Shown here: piece after piece, positions 23,401-25,137 of the stretch
Layout of the letters: each line of letters begins with the position of its first letter
Position numbering within the stretch: the stretch's first letter is position 1
Assembly: GCA_900757715.1 (NCBI GenBank)
Contig: CAAEOZ010000025.1
Span: 1 to 25,137, forward strand
Direction of reading: 5' to 3'
Length of the DNA: 25,137 nucleotides
From: an uncultured Veillonella sp.
GTDB taxonomy: Bacteria > Bacillota > Negativicutes > Veillonellales > Veillonellaceae
The notes under the pieces: model-generated
Databases searched by the model: none
What the model was told of the DNA's origin: nothing
The model's input: only the letters and a program-made list of their open reading frames with translations
Program-made: the position numbers and the translations under genes

Positions 23401-24139
23401 ACTCACTCGCTTCCACAAGCGCTTGTGTATATGGATGTACCGCTTCTTTGAGTCGTTTTGATTTGATGGTTTCTACGATTTGTCCGTCTTTCATGACGAT
23501 GATTCGGTCTGTTACGGCTTGTAATAGTCCGATGTCATGGCTGACGAATACGTAGCCGAAGGGTTGTTCCATATAGATTTTTTGTAATAGGTCTAGCACT
23601 AACTTTTGGTTCACCGCATCAAGGGCTGATGTAGGTTCGTCAAAGAGTACTAGTTTTGGATTCATCAGCATAATCCTTGCCAGTACCAACCGTTGCAGCT
23701 GACCACCACTTACTTCATGAGGATATTTCTGAACAATAGTTTCAGGTAGATCTACATGTTGAATCCACTTACGGATATCGTCCTTTGCTGCCGCTATATC
23801 CATGAGACCATAGTTGATATACGGCTCTAAGAGAAATGCTTCTAAGTTCATCCGCGGTGGAATTACCGCCAAGGGATTTTGAAACATCATCTGCATAGAG
23901 CGATATATTTCTGTATGATTTTGAATGGAATGGATTTCCTCACCAAAGAGTCGCAGACTCCCAGAGGTAGGCTTTTCCAATAAGGCAATCAGTCTAAGCA
24001 GAGTACTTTTACCGGAACCACTACCACCAGCAATACCTACCCGTTCATTCTCCTCTACAGAAAAGGATACGTTATCAACGGCGCGGACCGTATGATTATG
24101 GTTCGTATATTGTTTACATATATTCTCGAGTTGAATCAT
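23399..24139 (-). CDS. ABC importer ATP-binding protein (DppF/NikE-type)
   Basis: Second ATPase of a peptide/nickel-family (PepT) importer, at the cytoplasmic face. 246 aa, short for DppF/OppF and close to NikE. Walker A GGSGSGKST at 38-46, signature VSGGQLQRL, Walker B LVLFDEPTSALD, H-loop FVSHD. The zinc-binding or oligopeptide C-terminal extension of OppF/DppF is missing. ATG 24139 follows the stop of the partner ATPase by one base, with GTGG upstream, so coupled translation is likely. Substrate (peptide, nickel or other metal chelate) cannot be decided. Confidence 0.92.
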   Translation of the reverse strand: MIQLENICKQYTNHNHTVRAVDNVSFSVEENERVGIAGGSGSGKSTLLRLIALLEKPTSGSLRLFGEEIHSIQNHTEIYRSMQMMFQNPLAVIPPRMNLEAFLLEPYINYGLMDIAAAKDDIRKWIQHVDLPETIVQKYPHEVSGGQLQRLVLARIMLMNPKLVLFDEPTSALDAVNQKLVLDLLQKIYMEQPFGYVFVSHDIGLLQAVTDRIIVMKDGQIVETIKSKRLKEAVHPYTQALVEASE

Positions 24140-24140
24140 A

Positions 24141-24908
24141 CTACACCACTTTCATTACGGAATCTAACAAAATACGAGTATACTCATCCTTCGGATGGGC
24201 CATAACCTCTGTGGTGGATCCCACTTCAACGAGTTGTCCCTTATTCATAACACCGATGCTATTGGCAATGCGTGCGGCCGCCTTGATATTATGGGTTACA
24301 ATAATCACCGTTGCCCCAAGAGCCTGTGTTACCTCTTTCATAAGATCCAATACAGAGGCTTGCACGAGCATATCTAAGGCACTAGTCGGTTCGTCAGCAA
24401 ATACGATACCAGGCTTCAAGATGAGGCTTAAGGCTATTGCTAACCGTTGTTGCATACCACCGCTCAACTGAAACGGATAGGACTGCAAGATACGCTCTCC
24501 ATCGGTTAAGTGAACGAGATTAAGCATATCTATAACGCGGCTTACATCATAGCTTTCACCATGGGCACGGAATAAATCTTTGAAGTGATTTTCTACGGTT
24601 CGATTTGGGTTTAGATAGGCGCTGGGATTTTGAAAGATCATGGAAATCTTCGTACCCCGCAATTGTCGCCAATCACCATCACTCAATGTAGAAATATCGG
24701 TTCCGTTTAGCAAAATTTGGCCGCTAATGTTAGCTTGTTTCAACATGCCAAAGGCGGCACGAACTAACGTAGATTTACCAGAGCCGCTTTCACCAACGAT
24801 GGCAAAGACCTCCCCATTGGGCACGGAGAAGGATACATCGCGCACCGCTTGCTCCGCACCGTATGAAATTGTAACCTTATCAAATACGATACAATCAGAT
24901 TTATTCAA
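24141..24908 (-). CDS. ABC importer ATP-binding protein (DppD/NikD-type)
   Basis: First ATPase of the same importer. 255 aa, NikD-like length. Walker A GESGSGKST at 39-47, Q-loop in FQNPSAYLNP, signature LSGGMQQRL, Walker B GIVFADEPTSALD, H-loop IVTHN. The start is TTG at 24908 with AAGGA 8 nt upstream; no ATG is available nearby. The TTG lies inside the end of the binding-protein gene (8-bp overlap), so expression is coupled. It forms a heterodimer with the next ATPase. Confidence 0.9.
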   Translation of the reverse strand: MNKSDCIVFDKVTISYGAEQAVRDVSFSVPNGEVFAIVGESGSGKSTLVRAAFGMLKQANISGQILLNGTDISTLSDGDWRQLRGTKISMIFQNPSAYLNPNRTVENHFKDLFRAHGESYDVSRVIDMLNLVHLTDGERILQSYPFQLSGGMQQRLAIALSLILKPGIVFADEPTSALDMLVQASVLDLMKEVTQALGATVIIVTHNIKAAARIANSIGVMNKGQLVEVGSTTEVMAHPKDEYTRILLDSVMKVV

Positions 24909-25137
24909 TAGTAGAATCCTTTGTTAATAAGTAGTAATCGATTGGATGTACTGGTACATTTTTAACTTTTGTAGTAGATACAACCGTTGCACTTGGATAC
25001 AACAAATAAATATCTGCTACGTCATCAACTAAGATTTGTTGTGCTTGTTTAGCAATATTAGAGCGTTCGTTTTGATCAAATGTTACAGACAATTGGTCGA
25101 TTAACGCATCTACTTGAGGGTTAGAGTAGCCACCAAC
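24901..25137 (-). CDS. ABC importer solute-binding protein, C-terminal fragment (family 5)
   Basis: Only the last 78 residues are inside the window, and the 5' end lies beyond it. The frame is open to the window edge, reading GYSNPQVDALIDQLSVTFDQ, then NIAKQAQQILVDDVADIYLL and a tail HPIDYYLLTKDSTIE. The pattern N-x-x-VDALID followed by helix R...AQQILV is typical of the C-lobe of DppA/OppA/NikA-type binding proteins. It binds substrate outside the membrane (lipoprotein or periplasmic) and delivers it to the permeases. No permease gene lies between it and the ATPases, so these must be upstream of the binding protein or elsewhere. Confidence 0.85.
   Translation of the reverse strand, partial: VGGYSNPQVDALIDQLSVTFDQNERSNIAKQAQQILVDDVADIYLLYPSATVVSTTKVKNVPVHPIDYYLLTKDSTIE

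Noticed and set aside
23337..23555. 72-aa plus-strand ORF over the terminator
   Set aside because: It runs through a strong hairpin terminator and antisense to the ABC ATPase gene; start context is chance.

Overview
The window most likely comes from Veillonella or a close relative (Negativicutes, diderm Firmicutes). The call is mine and rests on four things: an AT-rich chromosome with AGGAGG-type ribosome sites; a YadA-type trimeric autotransporter whose C-terminus carries an S-layer-homology motif, as expected of an outer membrane tethered to peptidoglycan; a leucine operon behind a Firmicutes-type T-box; and an A-type flavodiiron protein. Nearly all genes are on the minus strand. Exceptions are an hdeD-like gene, a small CxCxxC protein and one possible mini-ORF.

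Layout from left to right. (1) 1-1477: trimeric autotransporter adhesin, cut by the window edge, followed by about 690 bp of AT-rich upstream DNA. (2) 2167-4203: flavodiiron protein, then a solo ECF S component, each with its own terminator. (3) 4434-9480: leucine operon leuA-leuC-leuD-leuB behind a strong promoter and a full T-box leader. A GC-rich folded element of about 100 bp interrupts the leuD-leuB junction. (4) 9632-10147: an hdeD-like membrane gene whose only good ribosome site points at ATA or ATT, not ATG.

(5) 10286-20199 is the accessory island: a minus-strand operon driven by a near-consensus promoter at 20460-20488. Gene order is a methyltransferase-like/target-recognition fusion with an apparently dead catalytic motif, a 177-aa Rossmann-like protein, hsdM, hsdS, hsdR, a 278-aa helical protein with a possible HEPN/Abi-like end, and a secreted DUF4367-like protein. 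The genes overlap or lie within about 50 bp of each other. The control region holds three copies of TGGTT-N6-AACCA: one abutting the -35, one in the 5' UTR and one touching the ribosome site of the first gene. My main hypothesis is that the dead methylase/TRD fusion, or another product of the operon, binds these sites and autoregulates a type I restriction-modification island with extra defence functions.

(6) 20609-21963: an unrecognised 241-aa protein, then a small CDCPGC protein on the plus strand. (7) 22153-23295: an HXXEE-type membrane protein and a frameshifted GyrI-like gene. (8) 23399-25137: the end of a peptide/nickel-type ABC importer operon (binding protein C-terminus and two ATPases). 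No rRNA, tRNA, CRISPR array, transposase or integrase was seen.
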